From positions 27,359 to 63,379 of the forward strand of contig JBNGIQ010009402.1 of NCBI GenBank assembly GCA_049999765.1: DNA of 36,021 bases, written 5' to 3'. Made by a program: the position numbers and the translations under genes. Source of the stretch: Phaeoceros laevis (Eukaryota > Anthocerotophyta > Anthocerotopsida > Notothyladales). Each line of letters opens with the position of its first letter. Within the stretch, counting starts at the first letter, position 1. Of the stretch, positions 19,127-28,995 are shown piece after piece. A model generated the notes under the pieces. That model was not told where the DNA came from and made no database searches. It was given only the letters and a program-made list of their open reading frames with translations.

Positions 19127-21540
19127 CTAGACAAATTTAAACCAGCGATGCTCTAAATGCCAAGAGTGGCGGGATGTAGCATTGTAATCACCAGCATATT
19201 CCCACAAAAGACATTTCCAGACCGCCTTGACAGGACTAAAGAGTTGAACAACCCATTTGCCTAGGAGGGCGCGGATCTGCTTGGTGGGATCAAAGCACCC
19301 CAAGGCCACCCTTACGTTTGGGCATAGTGATATGCTCCCATGAAGCCAAGTGAGTTGGGTCTTCTTGATCAGAGGATGCACCCCAAACAAATGCAGTGAT
19401 CATCTGTTGAAGACGACGAAGCTGAGAAGGAGATGGAGCTCGGGCCGAAGCTAAATACCAGACCGAAGCTGATAAGACTTGGTTGATAGAGAGAACACGC
19501 CCTGCCAGAGATAAATGCTTCTTGCCCCAATGACACATCTTAAGCTGGAAACGCATGAGAGCATTCTCAAACTGTTGTTCCATGGAAATGTGCAGGCCAT
19601 ATGTAACCCCTAACAGCATAGTAGATTGGCCAGGCAACAACCAGGTCAGCCCTTCATCTGCCTTCCACTATTGAAGCCCTTGCAATTGGGGTGTGATTGA
19701 GTCAGACACCAGTATGGCATAGCTCTTTTTCCAATTGACCTTGAAACCAGACGCTCGACAAAAAACATGGAGGATGCAGGCAAGGCGCAACAAGTTGGCT
19801 AAATTGCCAGCAAAGCGAGGTAGGTGTCATCAGCATAATGACAAGAGACCAACTCTCTATCTTGTGTGTGAATGTTGATCGGCAATGGAACACCACGTAG
19901 AGATGAATCAGAGCGCAGCATGTGAGCCAAAGCCTCCATAACAAAGTGAAATAGGAAGGGACTACATGGGCAACCTTGCCGGATGGACCTGGAGATTGGA
20001 ATTGCTGCAGAGATATAGCCATTGGTGTTGACAAAACTGGAAGCATCTGTGTGGAGCATTCGGGCCCAAGCTAGGAGCTAGGAAGGTATGGCCAAAGCCT
20101 GCCTTTTCCAAAACAGCAAATAGAAAGACCCAGTCAACGCGGTCAAAAGCTTTCTGAAAATCCAGAAGCAGCACCACAGTTGGCAGCTGCAAGGCCAGTG
20201 CCCTGGTAATGATCTCCTCAGCCACAATAATATTTTCCATAATGCTGCGACCTGCAATAAAGCCGGTCTGGTTGGGGCTGGGCATGGTGGGCAACATGGG
20301 TTTCAGACTGCGGGCTATAGCCATGGCTATTATTTTATAGGTGTTGTTGAGAAGGGTAATTGGCATGTAGTTGGCAATATCCTTCCTGTCTCCTTTCTTG
20401 AAAAGAAGACATAATGCCGCGATTGACTCCTTCCAGGAATTTCTGAATTTGTCAGCAAATATGCAACATGTGCATGTAGGCCTGTTGGATCAAGGGCCAA
20501 TATAATCTGTAGAACTCGATGGGGATGCCATCCGGACCGGGAGCTTTACTGGAAGACATGGCATTGATAGCCTGACGAATTTCTGCAGCTGTAAATGGTA
20601 AATCCAAAGCATCCCTTTGCTGCTGTGAGATCCGGACTGGAAATGTGGAGAGACATTCCTGCCTGCAATTCTGAGCATCAGCAGATGGAAGTTGTGCGCC
20701 GAAGAGATCTGCATAGAATGCTTTAGCATGCCGGTTGATCGCTCGAGGATGGGTGATTACAGTGTCACCCACCTGGAAAGCAGCTATGGAGTGCTGGTCC
20801 ATAGAAGGCTGCATATGCTTGAAGAAGGCATTCATTTTTTCAGACTTCGTCTGCACAAGATTGACATCTTCTCCTGGAACTTGTGGTGATTGCGAAGGAT
20901 GTGGTGATGGAGGGTCTCTTGAGCCGCACAAAAGAGCAGCCCTCAAGAGCTTTATGAAACTCAGAGCAAAAGGTCTTCATCAACATCCTCCAAGTAATCG
21001 GGCAGAAGTTTTGCGTCAGCCCTTTTTCCATAATGCTCTTACAGGGAATTTAACTGATGCCAGCAGATGGTCTCCATGGGCTCACAAAGGGCATTTTTCA
21101 GGTTAAACACATTCTTGCTTCCACATCTCTCATATCCTCGGCTGCCATGGAATTACTGGTTGGTACTCTGCGCACTGCGCATAGCAGGCAAGCTTAGATT
21201 GACTCCATCCCTGCCAACTATGGTCTTCCAGATTTTCCACACTATGCAGCAGTGGATCCTGGCGGACTGGGAACATTGCAGGGTCAAAGTCCTTGCTATG
21301 TGGCATGACAAACGATCTGCTAGATTGGCTCAATGGGATTCAGTGTGGGGCTTCACCAATTTGGTCTCACGACAGAGCAGCACATTCCAACCTCTTCCGC
21401 CCTCAGCTACTTGGTATCAGGCCATGGATGCTACCAATCGCCTTCCCAGCTCACTTGCCTCTGTCGACCTTGCAAGACCCGCGCCCAGATCGGTAAAAAT
21501 CATTCATTCAAGACGATGTGTACACTCTTTCTTAGGATTC
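19127..21540 (-). mobile_element. LINE (non-LTR retrotransposon), inactive
   Basis: On the minus strand, a degenerate apurinic endonuclease piece (about 21480-21080; NVLLCRETKLVKPH) is followed by the linker (EKMNAFFKHMQ) and reverse transcriptase motifs: SSSKAPGPDGIPIEFYR (about 20560-20500), NQTGFIAGRSIMENI, LLLDFQKAFDRVDW (about 20170-20120), IRQGCPCSPFLF and YADDTYL (YADD at 19837-19826). The C-terminal GRVLSINQVLSASVWYL region follows. The frame changes or stops at about 21290, 20455, 20090 and 19800, so it cannot be active. No poly(A) tail or target-site duplication could be fixed. Confidence 0.88.
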
Positions 21541-22057
21541 TATTTTTTTTAATTCCTTACCCGCCCTTTCACCCATTTCCTTGCTTTCTCTTCCTCTCCA
21601 TTTCTTCTCCCTTTCCCCCTTCTTGGAGGCCGCTGGCCACAGAGGCGTTTCAAGCTCACGGTTTTGGGTCAGGGTGGCCGGGAGTTTTGACGTGAGAGTA
21701 GCACCCACCCCCTCCTTTCATAGAGGAGGTTCATTACTCATTCAGAGTGCAAGACCCTTTCCTAAAAATGGTGTAAGGACCGCAAAACAAAAGAGAACTT
21801 GTTGATACTGAACTCGGGTACCGTAACTTGATATACTTAAAAACACTTGCTACGCTCAAAATCTCTTGCTGACAAGGGTGACGGACTAGGACATGATTGT
21901 CAGGTGGTGCTGTAATATGCAGGACGGCTGACATTCTCTCCGTCGAGGACACAACATTTTACTAGCCAGTTCTCTGCCAGGCGAACCCGCAGAGAAAAGA
22001 AACTACGTTCACTTGTCTTGTGCATCGTATGGTTAGCCATACTAGACACCCAATGGA
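21541..22057. other. Pyrimidine-rich spacer
   Basis: The plus strand at 21541-21640 is rich in C and T (ttcttctccctttcccc). Otherwise there is no gene or RNA. It is the 3' flank of the ROCO-caspase gene on the minus strand. Confidence 0.35.
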
Positions 22058-22947
22058 CTAGGCCCCCTGCCAGTAGAGCTTCTTTCGCAAAAAGCTCCTC
22101 ACCTCGCAGCATTGGCCAATTTTGACTTCGGTGCCATGCACCACATATGAATTCTGTACTTCGGTTACTCTGTCATTCACCATAGTCATCATGTGCTGCA
22201 CGTCCGTCGTTTGTCGCTCCTTTATCACAGTTTCCACCAATTTTTCCACAAAAATGGTTCCTGTATCACCATAGCGACATGAGCGACAACCTTCTGATGT
22301 GGAAAACACTAGCAAACAATCTGAGAGTTCTTTGAGGGGGCGCAGCAGTGACTCTGCCCCCTGCTGGCCATCTTGGGCACCACCGTGCTGGTCATCATGG
22401 GCACCACCCTGGTGGCCATCATGCATTTGGGCACCACCCTGCTGGTCATCATCATCCGCCTCCTCCGTGCCGGAGTTGTCATACAGCTTCGTCCCACGGC
22501 AACAATTGATGAAGAAGACCTTTGGCTTGTCAAAAAGGTGCTGGTTTCGCCGGAAGGGCTCAATAATATCCCGCATCACCATGACCTTCACTTTCTCCTC
22601 ACCTCAATAATATCCCGCATCACCATGACCTTCACTTTCTCCTCATCCAATATGTACGGTTGTCCATCATCATGTGTGCCTCCATGCCCATTGATAGAAC
22701 AAATAAATGCCTCATCTTCTTCAAGTATATTGCTTTCAGCGACACACTTCATGGTATTGATAAGCTCGGATGCTTTTAGGTCCACATGGTGCTGCACATC
22801 CTTAAACCCACAAGTAAGAAAAAGTGTTGCCAGCTTCCTTGGATCTACATATGCGCCACGCCTTCCACTCTCCATAGTGACGATCAGCGCCAGACCTCTA
22901 CTTTTACCATGTCCGGTGTTTTTGTCAAGATAACGCACTTCTTCCAC
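22058..22947 (-). other. Caspase p20-p10 domain (peptidase C14, animal-type)
   Basis: The p20 core reads RGLALIVTMESGRRGAYVD, then LFLTCGFKDVQHHVDLKASE, AFICSINGHGG with the catalytic His at 22686-22684, and KPKVFFINCCRG with the catalytic Cys at 22501-22499. p10 reads CLLVFSTSEGCRSCRYGDTG and IFVEKLVETV. Both arginines that bind the P1 aspartate in caspases have counterparts: in GRRG (22863-22858) and in SCRY (22276-22274). Metacaspases have a different Cys motif (DSCHSG) and an acidic S1 pocket. Between p20 and p10 lies a Gly/Gln/His/Asp-rich linker (EEADDDDQQGGAQ and similar repeats) where a processing site could sit. A 44-bp tandem duplication (22602-22559) interrupts the frame unless spliced. 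Confidence 0.85.
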
Positions 22948-25405
22948 CTGCTGCCAATTACTCAGGAGCACCGTCCCTAAGTCTTTACCAAAAGGTGTTT
23001 TTGTCAAGATAACGCACTTCTTCCACCTGCTGCCAATTACTCAGGAGCACCGTCCCTAAGTCTTTACCAAAAGGTAAGACACTGCCCCTATCACCGACCT
23101 AGTCCCAGGAATGCTCCCAGTCCGGTGAAGAACTCACCTGTTTCGTTAGTTCCTCAACTAGAACGGCCTGGTCCCTTCTATGTGTGCACCAAATAGGGTT
23201 TCCTCCATTAGCTCCGAACAAGCACTCTGGCCGGATGACAGCCTCGGCAAGGGTGACACCTTGGTATCCCTCTTGAGTTGCGCAAAATGTGCAGATGGTA
23301 CCTATGATGTTAGGGCGAACAAACTCCATGGTCTCCTCATGCGACTTGGATGATTGGACAAGAATATCCACAAAGTAGCCTGAAGAGCCACTGAACTCTA
23401 TAAGAATCTCCATGCCATTCACCCACATACTAAACAGGTTCTTCTTTTCCAACTTATAGGTATCGCTGTACCAATTTTTCACCCACTCCATCTTGAAGGC
23501 ATGGTTGTGCAATACCACCTGCAGGTAAAATTGCACACAAAAAAATTAGGGATAGAGGTTGGCATATGTGTACACATACATAGCAAAGGAAATATACATA
23601 CATGTTTCTTTTGCTTGTTGCATAGTATTAAAGTGAGTTGTCTTACCTGGAGGCGTCTAGATCAGCACATTGCAGTCTTCGTCCCACAAATGTAGAATTT
23701 GGGTTCGATTCACGCCATGTCAAGGGTCGCTCACCGTTCGCAGCTTTGTTGCCCTCATCATCAAATATCGTGGGTAGAAAGTAGTCTGTGTTGGGATCAC
23801 CAGGCTTTTGCTCATAGCATAGGTCCATCCAAAGCATGAGTTGGATAAGCTGGTCCGGTGTCACAAGTTTGGGGTCAAGGCCTGGCACACGTTTCACTGC
23901 GCCTTGTAGCAAGCTGGAGAGGTAATCCCTTATCAGTAACCCATTTCTGGGTCTCTTTGGCCTTTGAGAGCTCGAGGAAGGGAGGAGGTCGATAAGGTGA
24001 CCAAGCACTCCATGGCAAAACCATTTGAGGTTGGAAACAACAAGGTTGAGCATGGCATGATGTATGACCTTGCCTGCATCGTGCAAGTATGCACCTACTG
24101 CTGTCCCGACCCTATCTCCGACTGCCTTTACGATCTCGGGGTCTAGCACATTGCAGCCATGACTCCACATGCGTGCCTAACTCCAGGAGAGTGTCCATGG
24201 GTGATGACCACGACCACTGTAGGAGGAGTTGCGCAATTAGAGGCCATAAATCGCAACCAGTACACTAACTCCTCCTCCAACTCATGGTCGGTCTTGACCT
24301 GGCCTGCTCTCAATACATCCGCAGGGCTGACGAAGGGGCTGAGAGTGAGCACAAACAGAGTGGCAGAATTGCTTCCGCTAGGAAACATAAAGTCATGCAG
24401 GGCATGGAACTCCGTGTGTCCTGCCAAGTCCCAAACATAGATCCGACAGTCTTCCTCATCCTTCAGCAAGTGGATATCTATGCCTCGGGTCCGTTTGCTT
24501 AGCTCCTTGTCCTTCAAGTTGTCATGATTGTGTCGCGTCCGTTTGCTTAGCTCCTTGTCCTTCAGAGCTAGGAGCTTCATGGTCTCAAAGAGGCTGGATT
24601 TGCCTGTAGGCACAATTGAGTTCAACAATATCACCATCAGATGAACAGCGAATGATAAAATGTCCACCCGTGGATGGAATAAGAACTTGATCAAAAGAGG
24701 TACAGTAACCTGCGTATGCGTGTCCACACAGAACAATTCGGCACGACTTAGGCTTTGCTTTAGGCAGAGCCGACAAAGCATGCCTGAACTCGTTGTTGCG
24801 ATGGAGATACACCTCCACAGTCTCCGCTTTGCCACTCTGCTTCAGCGGAGTACTATCTAAACGAATCTCTTGGATGGTGGTGTTGATGTAGAGGAGGTCA
24901 AAGAGAGCAGGCCACACCTCCTCCCCTCCCACACCGGGGCACCCCTCCAAGTCAATAGACAAGAGCGTCTTGTTGCGGCCAAGTGATGGGAGGATGACAG
25001 TGGCCCACTCTTTGGCGGAGTATGTTGCATGTTGCAAAGAAAGGTGTTGGAGTGACTGGTTAGAGATGATCATGTGAGCAAGCTCCTCCGCTGCAGGCAT
25101 CTCTCCCAGGTCCATCTTCAATGTCTTGAGATGGGTGTGGTTGTTGGTCGCAAGGCAGCGGACGAAGTGCCCCAGAGCCACCTTACCCACCTTCTTGTTG
25201 TCTGAGATGTCTAATTCCTGGAGGGTGCTGTTTTCCAGCAGACCCTTGGTGAGCAGTCCGGATCCGTGTGCAGTCATCCCAACGTTCACCAAGGTGAGGT
25301 CCTGGAGGGTGCAATTGGTGCGGAGCATGGCGGCCAGCTCCTCCACTCCGCCATCGCCCAAGTGTTTGCGATGGGGAATGGCCGAAAGTGACGCAACACA
25401 TTAGG
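22058..25405 (-). CDS. LRR-Roc-COR-caspase protein (ROCO fused to caspase), probably damaged
   Basis: Minus strand, in order. LRR exon 25405-24710 has ribonuclease-inhibitor-type repeats (NSTLQELDIS, NQSLQHLSLQ, NKTLLSIDLEG). An intron at 24709-24604 lies within the P-loop, which splices to GHAYAGKSS. The Roc domain has VWDLAGHTEFHALHDFMFP. COR follows (LHDAGKVIHHAMLNLVV; ELAILIEF-like VNGMEILIEFSGSSGYFVDIL; VIRPECLFG), then caspase p20-p10. LRR, Roc and COR follow TORNADO1, a plant ROCO protein. The intron 23137-22948 is GT-AG and keeps phase between COR and caspase. Problems: the 5' end is cut by TAA at 25405; the frame changes near 24165, where the end of Roc and the Roc-COR linker are missing; the 23646-23519 intron does not keep phase. 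Hence either a pseudogene or a gene with unresolved exons. A caspase on a plant ROCO protein is not an arrangement I know. Confidence 0.7.
22559..22646. repeat. 44-bp tandem duplication inside the caspase frame
   Basis: Copies at 22559-22602 and 22603-22646 share ctcaataatatcccgcatc and the rest of the unit. It shifts the reading frame by two. On the minus strand the inserted unit begins GTGAGG and ends TTGAG, so splicing it out would restore the frame exactly. Confidence 0.95.
22915..23072. repeat. 79-bp tandem duplication at the COR-caspase junction
   Basis: Two adjacent copies, 22915-22993 and 22994-23072, are identical as far as I can read. The unit is not a multiple of three. Each copy contains, on the minus strand, CAGCAG followed by GTGGAAG, so each carries an AG|GT site. 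Confidence 0.95.
24143..24710 (-). other. Roc GTPase domain with altered switch II and G4
   Basis: The P-loop GHAYAGKSS forms across the 24709-24604 intron. Switch II is DLAGH, with His in the position of Ras Gln61. The G4 region is VVVVITHGHS, where TH-x-D would be expected, so the guanine-reading Asp is absent. A 48-bp in-frame duplication repeats KDKELSKRTR. The frame ends shortly after G4 (MAAMC then stop), before the COR frame starts at 24170. Confidence 0.7.
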
Positions 25406-25459
25406 CCAGACCTCTTGATCACAAAAATCTTTGCATGCGCTGCTTATTGCACTGATGAC

Positions 25460-25643
25460 GACTCTTTACAAGTTTACGCGGATGAAGCGTCAAAGCAGTG
25501 TGTCAGTCCTTCATCAAAGTAGATTGTGAGGGACTCTTTACAAGTTTACGCTGATGAAGCGTCAAAGCAGTGTGTCAGTCCTTCATCAAAGTAGATTGTG
25601 AGGGAAAGCAGTGTGTGAGTCCTTTATCAAGTAGATTGTGAGG
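25460..25643. repeat. 72-bp tandem repeat, two units plus a partial
   Basis: Units at 25460-25531 and 25532-25603 (gactctttacaagtttacgc) differ by one or two bases. A 40-base partial unit follows at 25604-25643. The repeat overlaps the 3' end of the HEM4-like frame and separates it from the ROCO-caspase gene. Confidence 0.92.
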
Positions 25644-26563
25644 GCATCGACGATTCCCGAAAAGCTGTGGAACTTGGAGCCTACCACGTCCACTTGCACT
25701 CCTAATCTGGCGGCGCCTTCAGCTGTGACTGGACCATGAGCTGCCACCACGCATCTTCCTTTGGCCAGGCTGTTGAGCTCTTGAGCAGGCATTTGAAGAG
25801 ACTTGAGAAGTCCCTCCACTTCTGCAGTGCTGGTGAAGATTAGAGCGTCGCAGGCCAAGCGGGGATGAGGACAGGTCAAGCTTGCGTGAGGAGAGGGTTT
25901 GTGGAAAGAGCGCCCATCCATGTGGTCATGTAAGCATTCACCCGCATAGGCTGCTACCCGGCTGCGCTCAAGGCTTGCAGGACGGTACAACATGAGGTTC
26001 CTGCAGATCATGGACAAGGGGGACAGGGTAGAGGAGGCGCTAGTTTCTGCCAGGTACCAGGGTATCCACCAGAGAGGTAGGGGAGGCGAGTGGTGGTGTC
26101 AGGTATGTGACTCTAGGGTTGCCGGGGAAGAGGTTCGGGTCTTGGAGAAGATCCATGTCCTTCCCCAGAGCTGCTGCTGAGAGTGGGATGGTCTGCCAGC
26201 TAGAGCTTGGGCAAATGCCCTAATTCCAGCCCTTGAAGTGAATGCAATTCCTTGAACTCCTTCGATGATGCTGCTCCTGGACGTTTGTTGATTCTGAGAT
26301 GGATCATTGAGGCTACTCCCCCACAGGCTAGCCACGACATCTAGCTGAGTTGCAGGGGTAGACTCCACAGCTATAGTGGCACACCAAAGAGGACTTGCTC
26401 TTGCTGAAGTCAGAACTTCCTCGAGCCGATGTTCATACTCTACTAGTGTTGTGAATGCCACCACACGACCGACGAGCTTGCTTGTGCTGCTGTTGCTATT
26501 CTGCGAATGAGTCTCACTGTTTCTTGCACTAGCTCTGGTCCTCTTGTGGCTGGCTGCTTCCAT
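25586..26563 (-). CDS. HEM4 (uroporphyrinogen-III synthase-like) protein, frame unresolved
   Basis: Starting at MEAASHKRTRASA (26563), the minus strand shows a HEM4-type first lobe (LVGRVVAFTTLVEYEHRLEEV ... GVQGIAFTSRAGIRAFAQAL) and later a second lobe (DALIFTSTAEVEGLLKSL ... GRCVVAAHGPVTAEGAARLG ... HSFSGIVDAL). Uroporphyrinogen-III synthase closes hydroxymethylbilane into the tetrapyrrole ring in plastids; HEM4 proteins of unknown role also exist in plants. In the middle the coding signal changes frame (ALGKDMDLLQDPNLFPGNP near 26185-26130) and an intron near 26065-25995 does not keep phase. So there is a frameshift or an unrecognised splice. The C-terminal residues come from the tandem repeat. 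No plastid targeting peptide is evident. Confidence 0.6.
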
Positions 26564-26942
26564 TCCCTCGGTCCAGCAACAGCTCACTGACCTCGGGTGA
26601 CTCCGAGAGGTTGCCAAGCCTAGAAAATGCTGGCATATATTCTGTACAACGTGCCCACATTTCCCCACCCGCTCAAACCCCCTTGTTGTGGCAAACAGCT
26701 TTACAGAAGAGAGGCCCAAGGTGGCACAAATTGGCGGATCCTTGACAAGACCATGATAGTGCCTGGTCCACAGCTTGTCGCACATGAGCTCCAACCCCGC
26801 CATGCTCACTTCCTAGTGTACATCACAAGAGCCCCAAGTGTACATCACAAGAGCCCAGTCGTGCAGGATCCCATTTCCACCAAAACGCAATTCCGCAGCC
26901 CACTCCCCCGGGTGAGCCTGGCCGTAGGCTTGCGATAGCTTG
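26564..26942 (-). other. Unassigned coding-like fragment upstream of HEM4
   Basis: On the minus strand a frame reads FDKLSQAYGQAHPGEW and AELRFGGNGILHDWALVMY, followed by a stop in a 24-bp tandem duplication (gtgtacatcacaagagccc, about 26814-26858). It continues with MAGLELMCDKLWTRHYH. It looks like real protein but I cannot name it. It directly abuts the truncated 3' end of NPF copy 2. Confidence 0.35.
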
Positions 26943-28648
26943 TCAAATATAGGTCGCCCGAGCCCTGGGGCATACCATACTAGTTGTTGCGTTTAGGGTT
27001 GCAAGTAGCCAGTAGAAGTAAGCGAGCCTGGCCTTGTCGAGGTCGTCGTTGAGCCAATTGGTGCAGGCGTTCACGATGGACACAAGCACGGACGAGAGGA
27101 AATTGCCTGCGGCTATGGCGGACCAGTGCAATGCTGTGCCTGTGCTCCGCATGCCCTCAGGGCTCTGTGAGTAGGAAAATTCCAGCTCCCCGATGGTGAG
27201 GAAGGCCTCCCCCAGCCCGTTGAGAGCGTACTGTGGCACCAGCCAGTACGCAGACTCCTGCTGCTGCGCTTGCCTCCTCCAGGTCTCCACTATGCCAGCC
27301 ACCACCATGGACAGGGTGGCTATGACCAGGCCGATTCCCATCCGTTGCAGCGGCGGCACGCCTCGCCCTTGTCGCAGCTTGCGCACGGCGGGGAGCAGCA
27401 GGCGCTCGTAGAGAGGGATGAGGGCCAGCATCATCAGCAGGGAGAAGGCGCTGAAGGAGCCCGGGGGAACTTGGAAGCTGCTGTTAGGGCTCATCCGCCG
27501 GTCCATCACTCTGGCTTGCTGGACTGTGAAGGTCTGTTGCTGCACCCCGGTGGTGTGCATCATGATGGTGGACAACCGGATGGGAAGCATCCGGAGGAGG
27601 CACTTGACCTCCTGAACGTTGTTCACGGGAGACAGGTGCCAGTGGCTGGCATGGCCGCCGGGCTCTGCAATTGCCGCTTTGTCAAGGAAGCTGGAAGACA
27701 GCACAAGGCGGTGTCAGGAGTGGGAGACTTAGGAGTTTCAGGCAAGAAGTGGAGTGGAGGCGCTTTTTCTCACTCACCGGAATTGGTCTGTGTGCGGAAG
27801 CTGAAGCTTGACGAAGCCGAAGGCATCCTTTTCACGGTCCTGAGGGCTGTGGAAAAGTAGGTCTGGATCCGGAGGAAGTGGGAGGGAGCGCTTACGGGTT
27901 GCAGCAACGAGGACACCCAAGACACGAGGTACAGGTACGCTGTTTGGCCTGCTGATGCCGGTTGCCTGCACACTGTGGACTGGGGGACTGTGCCCTGGTT
28001 GGTGTTTGGGCATTGTGGTGGCACAAGCGAGCGGATCACCGTGGCTAGTGCGAGCAGCGTTATGCCCTGTTGCATTCCACGGTGGGGAATTGTAAGCAGT
28101 CACAGAGCCTTGTGAAAGCATGACAGGAATCATCTGGAGCGCTACAGAAGCAACTGGAAAACCTTGGTTGCAGAAGCTCACCAGAAGATGAACGCAAGCG
28201 GAGATGGCAATGGTCACATATCTGCCGAGGTAGGAGTCCGCCACAAATGCTCCAATGATCGGGGTCAGGCCGGACGTGCCATTGAAGTTCGTCACGATGT
28301 TGGCTGCGGGGACTATCTTGATGTGCATCAACTGAGGAAGGTATGAGACAATGTTGGCAAAGATCCCGCTTGATGCCAAAATCTTGCACAACTCGGTCAC
28401 TGGAGGGACAGAAGAAACATGTCAGAAACCTCCTGGTTCACGACGAAGGACCACAAGCTTGCCAGAACCCAGTAGTGATGATCGAGCACTTCACCGAAAA
28501 TGAAAGGGGCCGTCTTCCATCCTCCTGCTTTGCGAAAGCTGGTGTCGTGCTTCACCGGTGCCGTGGGGGGTACAAGGTTGGGCTTTCCATCAACACTCTT
28601 CAGGTCAGGAAGCTCAATGGCAGAGGAAGAAGCTTGCTCTGGAGACAT
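26943..28648 (-). pseudogene. NPF (NRT1/PTR) transporter, copy 2, internal deletion and new 3' end
   Basis: Exons on the minus strand: 28648-28495, 28399-28182, 28066-27778 and 27690-26943. It is a duplicate of the gene at 6397-8188 with the same four-exon plan and the same missing block in exon 3 (QTAYLYL joined to RVLGVLVAATRKR). The duplication begins near 26983, so the last residues are replaced by unrelated sequence (ATTSMVCPRARATYI) and the final helix is lost. The proton-coupling motif is further eroded (ELCKI). From 27739 to 28216 it is identical to copy 1 at 7283-7760, introns included, while the flanks differ by about 8-16%. Upstream sequence to about 28995 is also duplicated. Confidence 0.88.
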
Positions 28649-28995
28649 CCTCTCATTCGAAACTGTACAGTGGAGTGGGTGGCATGGCAAAGCGGGTCAT
28701 ACAATTCGGTCTTCGTTTGCCGGTGTGCTCCCAGGATGGGGCTCTCTCCATATCTAGGTTTGGTTCATGTGTATTTTATGCTTTTACCGTGTGTTTTCAA
28801 CTGCAGGAGAATCATGAAAAGGATTTTGAAGGGAGGACAGGTGGATTCACATATGGTACGTCCCTGTCAGGACCTAGTGTTGCTGGACGGAACCTAGTGA
28901 ACCTCGTGAAATATCATAAAATCTTGTGTGTTTGGAAACAATAAAGAATTGTCTGAGAACGTGTTTCTTCAACTTTCTTTGTTGTCGTTTTTTAG

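Noticed and set aside
21067-21552. 161-residue plus-strand frame
   Set aside because: It lies opposite the LINE endonuclease remnant (ETKL motif on the minus strand) and has no domain.
22058-23007. Calling the protease a metacaspase
   Set aside because: It has CRG rather than the DSCHSG motif, and a p10 with STSEG...SCR, both of animal-type caspases.
22058-25405. Contaminant DNA as the source of the caspase
   Set aside because: The caspase is in phase with a plant-type ROCO protein and lies between plant genes and transposons without any gap from 15692 to 30155.
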